From JAYPUG01 sp038117265 (lineage in GTDB: Bacteria > Pseudomonadota > Alphaproteobacteria > UBA6615), in NCBI GenBank assembly GCA_038117265.1, contig JAYOFO010000055.1, positions 1 through 15,954 of the forward strand: 15,954 bases of DNA, given 5' to 3'. The first letter of the stretch is position 1, and every line of letters begins with the position of its first letter. The notes beneath the pieces are model-generated. The model searched no databases and was not told the DNA's origin. It saw only the letters and a program-made list of their open reading frames with translations. Made by a program: the position numbers and the translations under genes. Below, one piece after another: positions 14,667 to 15,954 of this stretch.

Positions 14667-15954
14667 ATGCACTCGATCCGGCACCTGACCGCGTTGCTCG
14701 CATCCGCTGTCGTCGTCCTCGCCCTCGCGGTGCCGGGCGCGACGGCACAACGCGCGGTTCCGGATTCTCGCAAAGCGGTGATGCTCTCCTTCGCGCCGCT
14801 GGTGCGCCAGGCCGGCCCGGCGGTGGTCAACATCTTCACCCGCAAGGCGGTCGTCAGCCGGGGCCCGGTATCGCCGCTGTTCAACGACCCGTTCTTCCGG
14901 CGCTTCTTCGGCGATGCGTTCGAGGGAACCCGGCTGCGCGAACGGGTCGAGAATTCGCTGGGCTCGGGCGTGATTGTCGACCCGGGCGGCCTCATCGTGA
15001 CAAACTTCCACGTCATCGCGGGGGCCGACAGCATCACGGTCGTGCTCTCCGACCGGCGCGAGTTCGAAGCCAAAATCCTGCGCGAGGACGAGCGCACGGA
15101 CCTGGCGATTCTGAAGATCGACGTGGCCGGGGAGCGGCTGCAGTTCATCGCGCTTGGCGACAGCGACCAGCTCGAGGTCGGGGACCTTGTACTGGCCATC
15201 GGAAATCCCTTCGGCGTGGGCCAGACCGTGACCAGCGGCATCGTGTCCGGGCTTGCGCGCACCAATGTCGGAATCTCCGACTTCAACTTCTTCATCCAGA
15301 CCGATGCCGCGATCAATCCAGGAAATTCCGGCGGTGCGCTGGAGCGTATGGACGGCAAGCTGGCGGGCATCAACACCGCGATCTTCTCGCGCAGCGGCGG
15401 CAGCCAGGGGATCGGCTTCGCAGTGCCCTCCAATATGGTGCGCGCCGTGATCGCAGGTGCCGGTACGGGGGCCGCGCTCCGGCGCGCATGGCTCGGCGCG
15501 CAATTCGATACCGTAACGGCCGAGATTGCCGAGGCGATCGGGATGGCACGGCCCGACGGCGTCATCCTCTCGGACATCCACCCGCAGGGCCCGGCGCTCG
15601 ACGCCGGGCTGCGTTCGGGCAACGTCGTCACCGAGGTCAATGGCCAGCCCGTGTTCGATGCCGAGGGGTTGCGGTTTCGCATCGCGACCGGCGTCGTGGG
15701 AGCGCGCGCCACCCTGACGGTCCGCCGGCCGGGCGAGGCGATCCGCGTCGAGCTGCCGCTCGAACTGCCGCCCGAGATTCCGTCGCGTGACGAGGCGCAG
15801 CTGCGCGGGCGGCACCCGTTTGCCGGTGCCACCGTGGCGAACCTGTCGCCGGCCGTCGCCGAGGAGATGGGACGGAACCATTTCGAGACCGGTGTGGTGA
15901 TCCGCGACATCGCCACGGGAAGTCCGGCGCATCGCCTGGCGTTCCGCACGGGCG
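14667..15954 (+). CDS. Periplasmic HtrA/DegQ-family serine protease, 5' part
   Basis: This is a Do-family (S1C) trypsin-like protease that degrades or holds misfolded proteins in the periplasm. The frame runs 429 codons from ATG 14667 to the window edge with no stop; family members are about 450-500 aa, so a small C-terminal part is missing. Residues 1-27 look like a signal peptide (hydrophobic LLASAVVVLALAV, cleavage likely after ATA before Gln28). The catalytic triad is His115 (VTNFHVI), Asp145 (RTDLAILKI) and Ser221 (NPGNSGGAL). SGGSQGIGFAVPSNM follows. PDZ1 spans about 274-366; PDZ2 starts near 385 and is cut by the edge. The LA loop region (about 64-97) is short, more like DegQ than DegP. 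A start inside the ORF (for example GTG codon 38) would remove the signal peptide. It is separated from rplQ by a terminator. Confidence 0.93.
   Translation, partial: MHSIRHLTALLASAVVVLALAVPGATAQRAVPDSRKAVMLSFAPLVRQAGPAVVNIFTRKAVVSRGPVSPLFNDPFFRRFFGDAFEGTRLRERVENSLGSGVIVDPGGLIVTNFHVIAGADSITVVLSDRREFEAKILREDERTDLAILKIDVAGERLQFIALGDSDQLEVGDLVLAIGNPFGVGQTVTSGIVSGLARTNVGISDFNFFIQTDAAINPGNSGGALERMDGKLAGINTAIFSRSGGSQGIGFAVPSNMVRAVIAGAGTGAALRRAWLGAQFDTVTAEIAEAIGMARPDGVILSDIHPQGPALDAGLRSGNVVTEVNGQPVFDAEGLRFRIATGVVGARATLTVRRPGEAIRVELPLELPPEIPSRDEAQLRGRHPFAGATVANLSPAVAEEMGRNHFETGVVIRDIATGSPAHRLAFRTG

Noticed and set aside
14121..15932. Long open frame (603 codons) on the - strand opposite rplQ, the terminator and htrA
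   Set aside because: The + strand encodes L17 and a protease with a full catalytic triad here. The antisense product has shadow composition and crosses a terminator.

Overview
This window is the long ribosomal-protein and RNA polymerase alpha region of a GC-rich alphaproteobacterium. It begins inside the last gene of the str operon (tuf, EF-Tu), runs through the S10, spc and alpha operons, and ends inside a periplasmic HtrA/DegQ-type serine protease gene. Every gene is on the + strand. Three features point to Alphaproteobacteria: adk sits between secY and rpsM; rpmJ, infA and map are missing at that point; and rpsD is missing between rpsK and rpoA. L3 also carries a long Ala/Glu-rich acidic tail. 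A Rhodospirillales-like lineage is possible, but I cannot place it below class.

Layout: tuf (3' part) at 1-566. S10 block at 629-5783: rpsJ, rplC, rplD, rplW, rplB, rpsS, rplV, rpsC, rplP, rpmC, rpsQ. spc block at 5822-12105: rplN, rplX, rplE, rpsN, rpsH, rplF, rplR, rpsE, rpmD, rplO, secY, adk. Alpha block at 12205-14561: rpsM, rpsK, rpoA, rplQ. An intrinsic terminator lies at 14587-14615. The 5' 1.29 kb of an htrA/degQ-like gene starts at 14667. No gene-free stretch exceeds 105 bases.

Most genes are 0-38 nt apart or overlap, as expected for one long translationally coupled transcript. Only five gaps exceed 60 nt, and each holds a visible signal: a perfect-armed hairpin (tuf-rpsJ), a two-stage hairpin (rplO-secY), a near-consensus sigma70 promoter (adk-rpsM), a two-stage hairpin (rpsK-rpoA), and a terminator plus a possible leaderless promoter (rplQ-htrA). 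These gaps are where expression of the cluster could be adjusted. They separate translation factor from ribosome genes, ribosome genes from translocon, translocon and adk from the alpha operon, ribosome genes from RNA polymerase, and the cluster from the protease.

The genes together supply both ribosomal subunits, the translocon docked at the ribosome exit, the alpha subunit of RNA polymerase and adenylate kinase. I found no new biological system. This is a conserved housekeeping region. The points worth a second look are the intergenic RNA structures, the codon-usage switch at the 3' end of tuf, the acidic tails on several ribosomal proteins, and the start of htrA.
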